Source of the DNA: Hydrogenophaga sp.
Lineage (GTDB): Bacteria; Pseudomonadota; Gammaproteobacteria; Burkholderiales; Burkholderiaceae_C
Assembly: GCA_016741995.1 (NCBI GenBank)
Contig: JACVCO010000001.1
Span: 62,001 to 126,000 of the forward strand
Direction of reading: 5' to 3'
DNA: 64,000 nucleotides
Part shown: positions 8,495 through 16,822 of the stretch, one piece after another
Numbering within the stretch: the stretch's first letter is position 1
How the letters are laid out: every line of letters begins with the position of its first letter
The notes under the pieces: generated by a model
The model's database searches: none
The model's input: the letters and a program-made list of their open reading frames with translations, nothing else
What the model was told of the DNA's origin: nothing
Position numbers and translations under genes: made by a program

Positions 8495-9611
8495 GAACTT
8501 CCTTGGGAGCAGGCACCTCGGCAACGCTGGGCAGTGGCACGGACAGGATCACCGACGTGCCGCGGGGCGATGAGCTCACGTCGAGCCAGCCGCCCACCTT
8601 GGCCGCGCGTTCGCGCAGGCCCAGCAGGCCGAACGACTTGGTCTTGCGCAACGCACCGCTGCTCATGCCGGGGCCGTTGTCGCTCACCTCGAGCGTGAGC
8701 ACGCCCTCGCCGTCGTTGAGGTCGATCTCGACATGCGTGGCGCCTTGCGCGTGCTTGCCGATGTTGGTAAGTGCTTCCTGTGCGGTGCGGTAGGCCACGA
8801 GCTGCACGTCGCGCGAGACGTCGATGCGCTCGGCCGTGCGGCGCACGTTCGCGCGCAGGCCGGTGCGGCGCTCGAAGCCGTTGGCCAGCCATTGCACCGC
8901 GGCCACCAGGCCCTGGTCGAGGATGGGCGGGCGCAGGTTCATCATGATGCGCTGGCTCGCCCCCAGGGCGTGCTGCAGCATCTCCATGGCGGTGGCCACG
9001 TGGCGCTGCATCTCGGGGTCGTTGGCGCGCCGGCCCACCCAGGCCAGGTCGAGCTTGACGGCCGCGAGCGCACCGCCGATGTCGTCGTGGATCTCGCGCG
9101 CGATGTCGGCGCGCTCCTGCTCGATGCTGGTCTGCAGGTGCTCGGCGAGTTCGGCCAGGCGCTGGCGCGACTCGCCCAGTTCGGTGTCGGCGCGCGCCTT
9201 GGCGCGGCGCGTTTCGCTCACCTCCAGCGCGCGCTGCACCACGTGCGACAGGCGGTGCATGCTGTCCTTGAGCAAGTAATCGCTCACGCCGCGGTGCATG
9301 GCGTCGACGGCGGCGGTCTCGCCGATGGCGCCGGACAGGATCACGAACGGGATCTCGATCTGCAGTTCGCGCGCGATTTCCCAGGCGTCGATGCCGGAGA
9401 AGCCGGGCAGGTGGTAGTCGGCCAGCACGATGTCGTGGCGGCCCTGCTGCAGTTCGCGGCGGAAATCCTCCAGCGAGTCCACCAGGGTGATCTCGTTGGC
9501 GAGCTGGCTGCGCTGCAGCGCGAACTTCACCAAGGCGTGATCCACCCGCGAGTCCTCCAGGTGGAGGATGCGGACCACAGAGCTATCGGTCGCAGCGCCG
9601 GAACCGGTCAT
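8472..9611 (-). CDS. Hybrid receiver-HisKA_3 sensor kinase
   Basis: This 379-residue soluble kinase begins with a receiver domain (residues about 12-130, ILHLEDSRVDHALVKFAL, acceptor in VLADYHLPG). A coiled linker follows, then a HisKA_3 dimerisation helix with the phosphorylatable His in EIHDDIGGAL (H175), and a HATPase domain (DNGPGMSSG, GLLGLRERA). There is no membrane segment, so the input is cytoplasmic or arrives by phosphotransfer to the N-terminal receiver. It pairs with the overlapping NarL-type regulator. Confidence 0.92.
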   Translation of the reverse strand: MTGSGAATDSSVVRILHLEDSRVDHALVKFALQRSQLANEITLVDSLEDFRRELQQGRHDIVLADYHLPGFSGIDAWEIARELQIEIPFVILSGAIGETAAVDAMHRGVSDYLLKDSMHRLSHVVQRALEVSETRRAKARADTELGESRQRLAELAEHLQTSIEQERADIAREIHDDIGGALAAVKLDLAWVGRRANDPEMQRHVATAMEMLQHALGASQRIMMNLRPPILDQGLVAAVQWLANGFERRTGLRANVRRTAERIDVSRDVQLVAYRTAQEALTNIGKHAQGATHVEIDLNDGEGVLTLEVSDNGPGMSSGALRKTKSFGLLGLRERAAKVGGWLDVSSSPRGTSVILSVPLPSVAEVPAPKEVHDQGDFV

Positions 9612-9683
9612 GGCTGGGTTCTGCGGCCGCTGGGGCGGCCACGGGAATGTGGTGGAAGGGCGCCACGGGCAGCCAAATGGGCC

Positions 9684-9710
9684 TGAAATCGGGCGGTTAT
9701 CCGCCGATAA
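9684..9710 (+). promoter_or_regulatory. Candidate sigma-28 (FliA) promoter of the che cluster
   Basis: The sequence TGAA-N15-GCCGATAA (TGAA at 9684, GCCGATAA at 9703-9710) matches the FliA consensus TAAA-N15-GCCGATAA: 8 of 8 in the -10, 3 of 4 in the -35, with exact spacing. It lies about 42 bases before the CheZ-like gene that opens the chemotaxis cluster. This indicates late-class flagellar control of the che genes. Confidence 0.7.
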
Positions 9711-9751
9711 CCCGAAGGACGTCTGCCGAGAATTCTAGTACCCCAACCCGT

Positions 9752-10213
9752 ATGACAGCCTCGCACGCCATGGAGCCCGCCCCCACGCTGCCGAACGCCC
9801 CATCGGTCACGCTGTCCGTGGCCCTGGTGGCCGACCTGCAGGATTCCCTGCTGATGGCCATGACCGACCTGCAGCGCCTGGAAGGCCTGCTCGACCACGC
9901 CACCGGCAACCTGCTGGAGCGCTTCGGTAACGCCAACCGCGACCTGGCCGCGCTCGAAAACGCGCGCGGCGAAGAACTCACCCGCATCCGGCACAGCCTG
10001 CACCAGGCCGTGACGGAGCTGCAGTTCCACGACATGGCCACCCAGTTGCTGGCCCACACCGGAAAGATGCTCAAAGGCTGCTCCTGGCGCCTGGCCGAAC
10101 AGGCCATGGCCGATGAAGAAGACGAAGAGCCGGCCACCCTGGACCCGATCCCCGAACGCCCCAGCCCTGTGACCCAGAGCGAAATGGACGCCGGGTCGAT
10201 CGAGCTCTTCTGA
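9752..10213 (+). CDS. CheZ-like chemotaxis protein
   Basis: This 153-residue helical protein lies immediately upstream of cheY. A long helix carries LQFHDMATQLL, whose D-x3-Q spacing equals the catalytic Asp/Gln pair of CheZ (DLTGQ in E. coli). An acidic linker follows, and the last residues (SEMDAGSIELF) resemble the C-terminal CheY-docking peptide of CheZ. I therefore infer a small CheY-P phosphatase. It is shorter than classical CheZ (about 210 residues), and overall similarity is not obvious. The start at 9752 places it after the sigma-28 promoter; an ATG at 9770 is also possible, while one at 9647 would lie upstream of the promoter. Confidence 0.6.
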   Translation: MTASHAMEPAPTLPNAPSVTLSVALVADLQDSLLMAMTDLQRLEGLLDHATGNLLERFGNANRDLAALENARGEELTRIRHSLHQAVTELQFHDMATQLLAHTGKMLKGCSWRLAEQAMADEEDEEPATLDPIPERPSPVTQSEMDAGSIELF

Positions 10214-10267
10214 GCGCTTCAAGAACCCGCGCCCGGTGTCGATATCACCCGAAGAACGGAGCACCCC

Positions 10268-10630
10268 ATGCGATCCATCCTTGCCGTCGACGATTCGGCA
10301 TCCATGCGAAAAATGGTTTCATTCACGCTCACGGGAGCGGGTTTCCACGTGGTGGAAGCCGTGGATGGCCAGGACGCCTGGGACAAAGCCCAGAACCACA
10401 GCATCGACCTGGTGCTGACCGACCAGAACATGCCCCGGCTGGACGGCCTGGGCCTGACGCGCAAGCTGCGCGAGCACCCCAAGTTCAAGACCACGCCCAT
10501 CCTGGTCCTGACGACCGAGTCGAGCGATGCCATGAAGCAGGCCGGCCGCGCCGCGGGCGCCACCGGCTGGCTGGTCAAGCCCTTCGATCCGGGCCGCCTG
10601 ATCGAAGTGATCAACAAAGTCATCCGCTGA
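10268..10630 (+). CDS. cheY: Chemotaxis response regulator CheY
   Basis: This 120-residue single receiver domain shows all signature residues: D8/D9, phosphoacceptor D52 in LVLTDQNMP, T82 in VLTTES and K104 in LVKPF. CheY-P carries the signal from CheA to FliM. It stands between the CheZ-like gene and cheA, 31 bases before the latter, consistent with one transcript. AACGGAGC before the ATG provides the ribosome binding site. Confidence 0.95.
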   Translation: MRSILAVDDSASMRKMVSFTLTGAGFHVVEAVDGQDAWDKAQNHSIDLVLTDQNMPRLDGLGLTRKLREHPKFKTTPILVLTTESSDAMKQAGRAAGATGWLVKPFDPGRLIEVINKVIR

Positions 10631-10661
10631 CCCGCAGCCGCGTTTTCCCAGGAGCCATGAC

Positions 10662-12776
10662 ATGGGCGACATGATGAGCGAGGGCCAGCACCTCGGCAAC
10701 GACATCGATCTCAGCCAGTTCTATCAAATCTTCTTTGAAGAAGCGGGCGAAAACCTCGACCAGATGGAGCAGATGCTGCTCGCGCTGGACGTGGAAGCGG
10801 CCGATGACGAGGAACTCAACGCGATCTTCCGCTGCGCGCACTCGATCAAGGGCGGCGCCGCCACCTTCGGCTTCGCCGACGTGGCCGAGCTGACGCACCA
10901 GGCCGAATCGCTGCTGGACAAGCTGCGCCGCCACGAACTCAAGCCCACCACGGCGATGGTGGACGTGCTGCTCGAATCGAGCGACGCGCTGCGCGGCCAG
11001 CTCGGCGCCCACCAGGGCGTGGGCAGCAGCCCCGACACCGGCAACCTCGTCTCGCGCATCTACGCGCTGGCCCAGGGCGAAGACGCCCCGGCCGCGGTGG
11101 CGCCCGTGCCCGCCCCGGTGGCAGCCCCCGCACCCGTGGTGGCCGCCGAGCCTGCGCTGGCACCCGCGGCCAGCGCCGCCCCGGCCAAACCCGCCGCCGC
11201 ACCCGCCAAGGGCGAGCGCGAGATCGACATCCACATCGGCCCGCTGGACAACCCCGCGCTGGCCGACGGCATCGCCGAGCTGTTCCGCGACATCCCCGGC
11301 CTGGGCTCGGTGAGCAACCTGCCCTGCGACCAGCCCGGCAAGCGCGTGTTCCGTGCCCGCACCGCGGCCACCGACAACGACCTGATGGACCTCTTCAGCT
11401 TCCACGTCGGCCGCGAGCAGATCCAGATCCACGAAGCCGGTGACATGGTGCACGGCAAGGTGCCGATGCCGCCCGCCACGGAAGGCAAGGACTACGGCTT
11501 CTTCGAAGGCTCGCCCGGCCTGCCCGGCACGGGCGCCCCGGCCCCGCGCAAGGACGCGCGCCCCGCCGAGGCGAAGGCCGCGACCGCCGCCGCGAACAGC
11601 GGTGCCGGCCTGGAATCGACCACGCTGCGCGTGTCGGTGAGCAAGGTCGACCAGCTGATCAACCTGGTGGGCGAACTCGTCATCACCCAGGCCATGCTGG
11701 CGCAGAAGAGCCGCGAACTCGACAACAACGCCAACCACCCGCTGCTGGCGGGCCTGGCCGACCTGGACCGCAACACGCGCGACCTGCAGGAAGCCGTGAT
11801 GTCGATCCGCATGATTCCCATGTCGGTGGTGTTCAACCGCTTCCCGCGCATGCTGCGCGACCTGGCCGCCAAGCTGGGCAAGAAGGTCGACCTGGTCACG
11901 CAGGGCGAAAGCACCGAACTCGACAAGGGCCTGGTGGAGAAGATCACCGACCCGCTGACCCACCTGATCCGCAACAGCTGCGACCACGGCATCGAGATGC
12001 CCGACGAGCGCCGCGCCAAGGGCAAGAACGAGACCGGCACCATCACGCTGTCGGCCACGCACCAGGGCGGCAGCATCCTCATCGAGGTGCGCGACGACGG
12101 CAAGGGCCTGTCGCGCGAGAAGCTGCTGACGAAAGCCCGCGAGAAGGGCATCGACGCCCCGGATTCGCTGAGCGACGCCGAGGTGTGGAACCTGATCTTC
12201 GCGCCCGGCTTCTCCACCGCCGACCAGGTGACCGACGTGTCCGGCCGCGGTGTGGGCATGGACGTGGTGAAGAAGAACATCACCGCGCTCGGTGGCACGG
12301 TCGAGATCGACTCCGCCGAGGGCTACGGCATGCGCGTCTCGGTGCGCCTGCCGCTCACGCTGGCCATCATGGACGGCATGTCGGTGCGCGTCGCCGACGA
12401 GGTCTACATCCTGCCGCTGGCCAGCGTCATCGAATCGTTCCAGATCAAGCCCGGCGACATCAACACCATGGCGCAGGGCGCCCGCGTGGTGAAGGTGCGC
12501 GACGAATACATGCCGGTGATCGAGCTCGAGCAGATCTTCACCGTGCCGCGCTTCGAGCACACCGGGTCGACGTCGATCATGGTGGTGGTGGAAGCCGAGG
12601 GCCAGCGCGTCTCGCTCATGGTGGACGAGCTGCTGGGCCAGCAACAGGTGGTGATCAAGAACCTGGAGAGCAACTACCGCAAGGTCCCCAACGTGTCGGG
12701 CGCCACCATCCTTGGCGACGGCAAGGTGGCGCTGATCCTCGACACCTCGGCCCTGGTGCGCCGTTCGCGCCACTGA
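10662..12776 (+). CDS. cheA: Chemotaxis histidine kinase CheA
   Basis: This 704-residue kinase has an N-terminal HPt domain with phosphorylatable H60 (CAHSIKGGAATFGF). An Ala/Pro linker follows, then a P2-like segment at about 190-270, a P3 dimerisation helix pair starting LRVSVSKVDQLINLVGEL, and a HATPase domain (LIRNSCDHGIE, RDDGKGL, GRGVGMDVVKKNI). The C-terminus is a CheW-like P5 domain (VYILPLASVIESFQ). It autophosphorylates in response to receptors and passes phosphate to CheY and CheB. No cheW follows it, which is unusual. Confidence 0.96.
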   Translation: MGDMMSEGQHLGNDIDLSQFYQIFFEEAGENLDQMEQMLLALDVEAADDEELNAIFRCAHSIKGGAATFGFADVAELTHQAESLLDKLRRHELKPTTAMVDVLLESSDALRGQLGAHQGVGSSPDTGNLVSRIYALAQGEDAPAAVAPVPAPVAAPAPVVAAEPALAPAASAAPAKPAAAPAKGEREIDIHIGPLDNPALADGIAELFRDIPGLGSVSNLPCDQPGKRVFRARTAATDNDLMDLFSFHVGREQIQIHEAGDMVHGKVPMPPATEGKDYGFFEGSPGLPGTGAPAPRKDARPAEAKAATAAANSGAGLESTTLRVSVSKVDQLINLVGELVITQAMLAQKSRELDNNANHPLLAGLADLDRNTRDLQEAVMSIRMIPMSVVFNRFPRMLRDLAAKLGKKVDLVTQGESTELDKGLVEKITDPLTHLIRNSCDHGIEMPDERRAKGKNETGTITLSATHQGGSILIEVRDDGKGLSREKLLTKAREKGIDAPDSLSDAEVWNLIFAPGFSTADQVTDVSGRGVGMDVVKKNITALGGTVEIDSAEGYGMRVSVRLPLTLAIMDGMSVRVADEVYILPLASVIESFQIKPGDINTMAQGARVVKVRDEYMPVIELEQIFTVPRFEHTGSTSIMVVVEAEGQRVSLMVDELLGQQQVVIKNLESNYRKVPNVSGATILGDGKVALILDTSALVRRSRH

Positions 12777-12819
12777 CACCCCGGGCCGCGCCAGCGGCCC
12801 ATCCCCAGGCAAGCCCGCG

Positions 12820-13704
12820 ATGCTCACCTCCACCGCCGCCCGGCCCCGGCCGACGCCCCCCTCGCGCATCGCCCCCATGGCCGACGACGGCCCCGTGGCC
12901 GAAGGCCGCGAGTTCGTCTGGGCCGACGAGGATTTCGCGCGCATCAAGGCGCTGATCTACAAGAAGGCCGGCATCAGCCTGCACGATGGCAAGCACGCCA
13001 TGGTGTACAGCCGCGTCTCGCGCCGCCTGCGCGAGACCGGCCACAACAGCTTCAAGAGCTACCTCGACTGGCTGGAGCGCCACGACGGCGCCGAGTGGCA
13101 GGAGTTCGTCAACGCGCTCACCACCAACCTCACGGCCTTCTTCCGCGAGTCGCACCACTTCGACGCGCTGGCGCAACTGCTGCGCGCGAAACCCACCCAC
13201 GACTGGCGCATCTGGTGCTCGGCCGCCTCCACCGGCGAGGAGCCCTATTCCATCGCCATGACCTGCGCCGAGGCGCTGGGCAGCAACGGCCGCTACGAGA
13301 TCGTCAACAGCGACATCGACACCAAGGTGCTGGCCACCGCGCAGCGCGGTGTCTACAAGACCGAAGGCAACAAGGGCCTGTCGCCCGAGCGGCTGCAGCG
13401 CTTCTTCCTGCGCGGCAAGGGCGCCAACGCCGGCTACATGCGCGTGAAGCCCGAACTGCAGAAGCACATGAGCTTCCTGCCGGTGAACCTGATCCACGAC
13501 CTGCCGCTGCGCGACAGCTTCGACGTGGTGTTCTGCCGCAACGTGATGATCTATTTCGACGCGCCGACGCAGCGCACCGTGCTCGAACGCATCCACCGCG
13601 TGATGCGCCCGGGTGGCACGCTGTTCGTCGGCCATGCCGAGAACTTCAGCGACGCCCGCAACCTCTTCGTGCTGCGCGGCAAGACGGTCTATGAGCGCAT
13701 CTGA
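12820..13704 (+). CDS. cheR: Chemotaxis receptor methyltransferase CheR
   Basis: CheR methylates glutamates of chemoreceptors with S-adenosylmethionine. The product has the N-terminal all-helical domain (AGISLHDGKHAMVYSRVSRRL) and a SAM-binding domain with CSAASTGEEPYS and the VVFCRNVMIYFD motif near the C-terminus. The 294-residue frame starts at 12820; an ATG at 12877 giving 275 residues is closer to the family length and may be the real start. It overlaps cheD by 14 bases. Confidence 0.94.
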   Translation: MLTSTAARPRPTPPSRIAPMADDGPVAEGREFVWADEDFARIKALIYKKAGISLHDGKHAMVYSRVSRRLRETGHNSFKSYLDWLERHDGAEWQEFVNALTTNLTAFFRESHHFDALAQLLRAKPTHDWRIWCSAASTGEEPYSIAMTCAEALGSNGRYEIVNSDIDTKVLATAQRGVYKTEGNKGLSPERLQRFFLRGKGANAGYMRVKPELQKHMSFLPVNLIHDLPLRDSFDVVFCRNVMIYFDAPTQRTVLERIHRVMRPGGTLFVGHAENFSDARNLFVLRGKTVYERI

Positions 13705-14389
13705 CGCCCTGTCCCAAACCGCCACGCCGCTGTCGCGCATCGCGCTGCCGCGCGTGGTGCCGGCCCCGGGCGTGGTCTCGCGCATCGAGCAGCTCAAGGC
13801 GCGCACGCCGCGGCCGGGCGAGGCCTCGTTCTTCTTCCACGACCCGCACTTCCGCAGCGACGCGGTGAAGGTGCTGCCGGGCGAGTACTACGTGAGCGCC
13901 GACGAGCTGGTGATCATGACGGTGCTGGGTTCGTGCATCGCCGCCTGCATCTGGGACCCGCGCGTGCGCGTGGGGGGCATGAACCACTTCATGCTGCCCG
14001 AGGGCGGCAGCGATTCGGGTGGGCGCTACGGCTCCTACGCGATGGAATTGCTGATCAACGAATTGATGAAGCAGGGCGCGCGGCGCGAAACCATGCAGGC
14101 CAAGGTGTTCGGCGGCGGCCAGGTGATGAGCAGCTTCACCACCATGAACGTGGGCGAGCGCAACACCAAGTTCGTGCTCGACTACCTGCAGACCGAACGC
14201 ATCGCCGTGGTCTCCAAGGACGTGCTCGACGTGCACCCGCGCAAGGTCTGCTTCTTCCCCGCCACCGGCAAGGCCATGGTCAAGCGCCTGGCCAGTTCGA
14301 ACGTGGAAACGCTGGAAACACAGGCGCGCAAGGGCAGCGCGGCGACGGTGGTCACGTCCACGGCCGGCGGCTCGATCGACCTGTTCTGA
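13691..14389 (+). CDS. cheD: Chemoreceptor glutamine deamidase CheD
   Basis: CheD deamidates receptor glutamines to glutamates. The 232-residue product has the cysteine-hydrolase triad in the expected order: C82 in VLGSCIAACIWD, H99 in GGMNHFMLPEG and T159 in RNTKFV. The ATG at 13691 overlaps the end of cheR and leaves a 45-50 residue N-terminal extension before the conserved core. The last residues, GGSIDLF, echo the end of the CheZ-like protein (AGSIELF). It is followed by cheB, completing an adaptation module. Confidence 0.95.
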   Translation: MSASDALSQTATPLSRIALPRVVPAPGVVSRIEQLKARTPRPGEASFFFHDPHFRSDAVKVLPGEYYVSADELVIMTVLGSCIAACIWDPRVRVGGMNHFMLPEGGSDSGGRYGSYAMELLINELMKQGARRETMQAKVFGGGQVMSSFTTMNVGERNTKFVLDYLQTERIAVVSKDVLDVHPRKVCFFPATGKAMVKRLASSNVETLETQARKGSAATVVTSTAGGSIDLF

Positions 14390-14410
14390 GCGACAACAAG
14401 GGAGCCCGAC

Positions 14411-15511
14411 ATGCCCAAGATCCGTGTGGTGGTGGTCGACGATTCGGCCCTGGTGCGCAGCCTGCTGTCCGAAATCATCAACCGCCAGCACGACATGCAG
14501 TGCGTGGGCGCAGCGGCCGACCCGCTGGTTGCGCGCGAGATGATCCGCGAACTCAACCCCGACGTGATCACGCTCGACGTGGAAATGCCGCGCATGGACG
14601 GGCTGGAGTTCCTGTCGCGCCTGATGCGCCTGCGGCCCATGCCGGTGGTGATGGTCTCCACCCTCACCGAGCAGGGCGCCGAGATCACCCTGCGCGCGCT
14701 CGAACTCGGCGCGATCGATTTCGTGGCCAAGCCGCGCATCGGCGTAAGCCAGGGCCTGAACGAACTGGCCAGCGACATCGTGGACAAGATCCGCGTGGCC
14801 GCGGCCGCGCAGGTGCGCCGCCTGGGTGCCGCCCCGCGCCAGGAAAGCGCGGGCGTGAACCCCGCCGCCGCCGTTTCTCACGCCCGGCCGGCGGCCCCGC
14901 TGCCGCGCGTGTCGACCGAGAAGATCATCTGCATCGGCGCCTCCACCGGCGGCACCGAGGCGATCCGCGAGGTGCTGGTGCCCATGCCGGCCGACGCGCC
15001 CGCGATCGTGATCACGCAGCACATGCCCCCTGGCTTCACCACCAGCTTCGCCAACCGGCTCGACGGCCTGTGCAAGATCCGCGTGGCCGAGGCGCGCGAT
15101 GGCGAGCGCATCCTGCCGGGTCACGCGTACATCGCGCCGGGCGGGCGCCACCTGCGCATCGACCGCAGCGGCTCGAACTACGTGGCCGTGGTGGAAGACA
15201 CCGAACCCGTGAACCGCCACCGCCCTTCGGTGGAGGTGCTGTTCAAGTCCTGCGCCCGCGTCATCGGGCCCAACGCCATCGGCATCATGCTCACCGGCAT
15301 GGGCGCCGACGGCGCCAGCGCGATGCGCGAGATGAAGGACGCCGGCAGCTACAACTACGTGCAGGACGAAGCGAGCTGCGTGGTGTTCGGCATGCCGCGC
15401 ATGGCCATCCAGCACGGCGCGGCGCACGAGGTGCTGCCGCTCAACCAGATCGCTTCGGCGGTGCTCGATCGCCTGGCCAGTGCACCGGCCGGCGTGCGCC
15501 ACCGCATCTGA
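14411..15511 (+). CDS. cheB: Chemotaxis methylesterase CheB
   Basis: This 366-residue protein consists of a receiver domain (D10/D11, acceptor D56 in [12 protein letters not shown]), an Ala/Pro linker at about 130-165, and the methylesterase domain with the Ser-His-Asp triad at S178 (IGASTGGTE), H204 (ITQHMPPGF) and D300 (GMGADGA). It removes methyl groups from receptors when phosphorylated by CheA. AAGGGAGCCCGAC precedes the start. It ends the + strand che cluster, 3 bases from the convergent next gene. Confidence 0.96.
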   Translation: MPKIRVVVVDDSALVRSLLSEIINRQHDMQCVGAAADPLVAREMIRELNPDVITLDVEMPRMDGLEFLSRLMRLRPMPVVMVSTLTEQGAEITLRALELGAIDFVAKPRIGVSQGLNELASDIVDKIRVAAAAQVRRLGAAPRQESAGVNPAAAVSHARPAAPLPRVSTEKIICIGASTGGTEAIREVLVPMPADAPAIVITQHMPPGFTTSFANRLDGLCKIRVAEARDGERILPGHAYIAPGGRHLRIDRSGSNYVAVVEDTEPVNRHRPSVEVLFKSCARVIGPNAIGIMLTGMGADGASAMREMKDAGSYNYVQDEASCVVFGMPRMAIQHGAAHEVLPLNQIASAVLDRLASAPAGVRHRI

Positions 15512-15514
15512 GCG

Positions 15515-15973
15515 TCAGACCCGGCGGCTGAGCCCCGTCGTCTTGTCGGCCGGCGTGGCGGGTGCGCCGTAGGCGTCGAGCGCGCGCGCGGCCTGCGCCC
15601 CGGAAGGCGCTTCCTTCTCCTGCGCCAGGGCGTGCTCCACCACCGCGGCGCTCGCGTCCCACACCCGGCGCAAGGTCTGGCGCAGGTGCTCCACCGATTC
15701 GCGGCGTGCTTCGTCGAGTTCGCGGGCGCGCTGCGCCTGCTGCTCGGCGCGTTGCGCGCGGGCCTGTTCCATGGCCGCCCGGTCGGTCTGCGCGGTGCCC
15801 TGGTTGCCCGGGGCCGACACACGCGGCTGACCGCGGCGCTGTTCGAGGCCCGCCTGGGCGTCGCGCGCGGCCGCGGCCGCTGGCGCCACCGCCATCACCG
15901 CGGGCACGGTCGCCGCCGCCGGGGCCGCGGAAGCGGTCCAGGAAACAGGTGTCGTCGGACTGGTCGGAATCAT
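15515..15973 (-). CDS. Ala-rich protein of unknown function under a sigma-28-type promoter
   Basis: I do not recognise this 152-residue protein. It has an Ala/Pro/Val-rich N-terminal half, a highly charged predicted helix (about residues 75-125, rich in Gln, Arg and Glu) that could form a coiled coil, and a basic C-terminus. There is no signal peptide or membrane segment. The start at 15973 is preferred because an upstream ATG at 16087 would lie beyond the promoter found at 16030-16056. That promoter, and the convergent position 3 bases from cheB, link it to flagella or chemotaxis. Confidence 0.6.
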   Translation of the reverse strand: MIPTSPTTPVSWTASAAPAAATVPAVMAVAPAAAAARDAQAGLEQRRGQPRVSAPGNQGTAQTDRAAMEQARAQRAEQQAQRARELDEARRESVEHLRQTLRRVWDASAAVVEHALAQEKEAPSGAQAARALDAYGAPATPADKTTGLSRRV

Positions 15974-16029
15974 GGTGGCACCCCCAATGGGCTGGGCCCC
16001 GGCACGGACAAGCCGGGGGTTCCCCAAGG

Positions 16030-16056
16030 CTATCGGTGGAAAAGCGGGGTGCTTTA
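16030..16056 (-). promoter_or_regulatory. Candidate sigma-28 (FliA) promoter, minus strand
   Basis: Read on the minus strand the sequence is TAAA (16056-16053)-N15-ACCGATAG (16037-16030). This has a perfect -35, 6 of 8 matches to GCCGATAA and the exact 15-base spacer of FliA promoters. It points at the unknown gene starting at 15973, leaving a leader of roughly 50 bases. Confidence 0.65.
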
Positions 16057-16107
16057 GCCCCAATTCCGCGGTTCCGATGAGCGGCACCCGCGCCCCGGGG
16101 GTGCGCG

Positions 16108-16124
16108 GTTAAGGCCGGGTTAAT
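16108..16124. promoter_or_regulatory. TTAA direct repeat, candidate QseB/PmrA-type box
   Basis: GTTAAG-N5-GTTAAT is a perfect GTTAA direct repeat with an 11-base period, the layout recognised by PmrA/QseB-type OmpR-family regulators (YTTAAK-N5-YTTAAK). It lies 57 bases before the hemolysin-like gene start. A related repeat lies in front of the nearby response regulator gene at 22422-22438. Confidence 0.5.
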
Positions 16125-16180
16125 CGCCACGGCCGAGCATGCGCCCATGCCACCCGCCCCCGCGGGTGCACGGAGATCCC

Positions 16181-16822
16181 ATGTTGTCCCACGTTTCCCT
16201 GCGCTCGCACGGCCCGGCGTTGCCCGGGGCCCTGCCGCCGGTGCCGCGCGCGCCGACGCTGCGCGAGTACCGCCCCGGCGACCCGGGGCGCGACGCCGTC
16301 GAGGCCTTCATCGGCCAGGTGTTTCGCGAGCGCTTCGGCGCCACGGTTCGCGGCTTCGCACCGAACCTGGTGGCCTTGTGCGACGAAGAAGGCACCCTGG
16401 TGGCCGCCGCCGGCTACCGCGCTGCCCACCAGGAGCCGCTGTTCCTGGAGCGCTACCTCGACGCACCGATCGAGCAGCGCCTGCAGGGCGCCGCCGGCGC
16501 GCCGGTGCCGCGCGAGCGCATCGCGGAGGTTGGCCACCTGGCGGCCACGCGCGCGGGCGAAGGGCGCCGGCTGATCGCGCTGATGGCCCCCACGCTCGCG
16601 GCACACGGCTTCGACTGGATCGTCAGCACCCTCACCCAGGAACTGCGCCAGCTGTTCGTGCGCCTGGGCGTGGCCCCGCTCGCGCTGGGCGTGGCCGACC
16701 CCGACATGCTGGGCGCACAGGCCGGCGACTGGGGCAGCTACTACGACCACCGCCCGCTGGTGCAGGCGGGCCAGTTGCAGCTGGCGCTGCAGGCGCTGCG
16801 GCGCCGCGGGGTCGGCGCATGA
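16181..16822 (+). CDS. Thermostable hemolysin-family (GNAT-like) protein
   Basis: This 213-residue protein belongs to the thermostable hemolysin family, which has a GNAT acyltransferase-like fold. Recognisable features are the N-terminal YRPGDPGRDAVEAFIGQVF, LVALCDEEGTLVAAAGYR, the Glu-Pro-LFLERYLD segment and EVGHLAATRAGEGRRL. The name comes from a Vibrio protein and does not establish haemolysis here; an acyl- or acetyltransferase role is an inference. The start at 16181 has GGAGA upstream, while 16139 does not. Its stop overlaps the ligase start (ATGA), so it heads a tightly coupled four-gene unit. Confidence 0.75.
   Translation: MLSHVSLRSHGPALPGALPPVPRAPTLREYRPGDPGRDAVEAFIGQVFRERFGATVRGFAPNLVALCDEEGTLVAAAGYRAAHQEPLFLERYLDAPIEQRLQGAAGAPVPRERIAEVGHLAATRAGEGRRLIALMAPTLAAHGFDWIVSTLTQELRQLFVRLGVAPLALGVADPDMLGAQAGDWGSYYDHRPLVQAGQLQLALQALRRRGVGA

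Noticed and set aside
9647..9751. An upstream ATG for the CheZ-like gene
   Set aside because: The added residues precede and overlap the sigma-28 promoter, and have no conserved character.
16181..16822. Calling the hemolysin-family protein a toxin
   Set aside because: The family name derives from one Vibrio protein. The sequence has a GNAT-like fold and no signal peptide, so haemolysis is not supported here.
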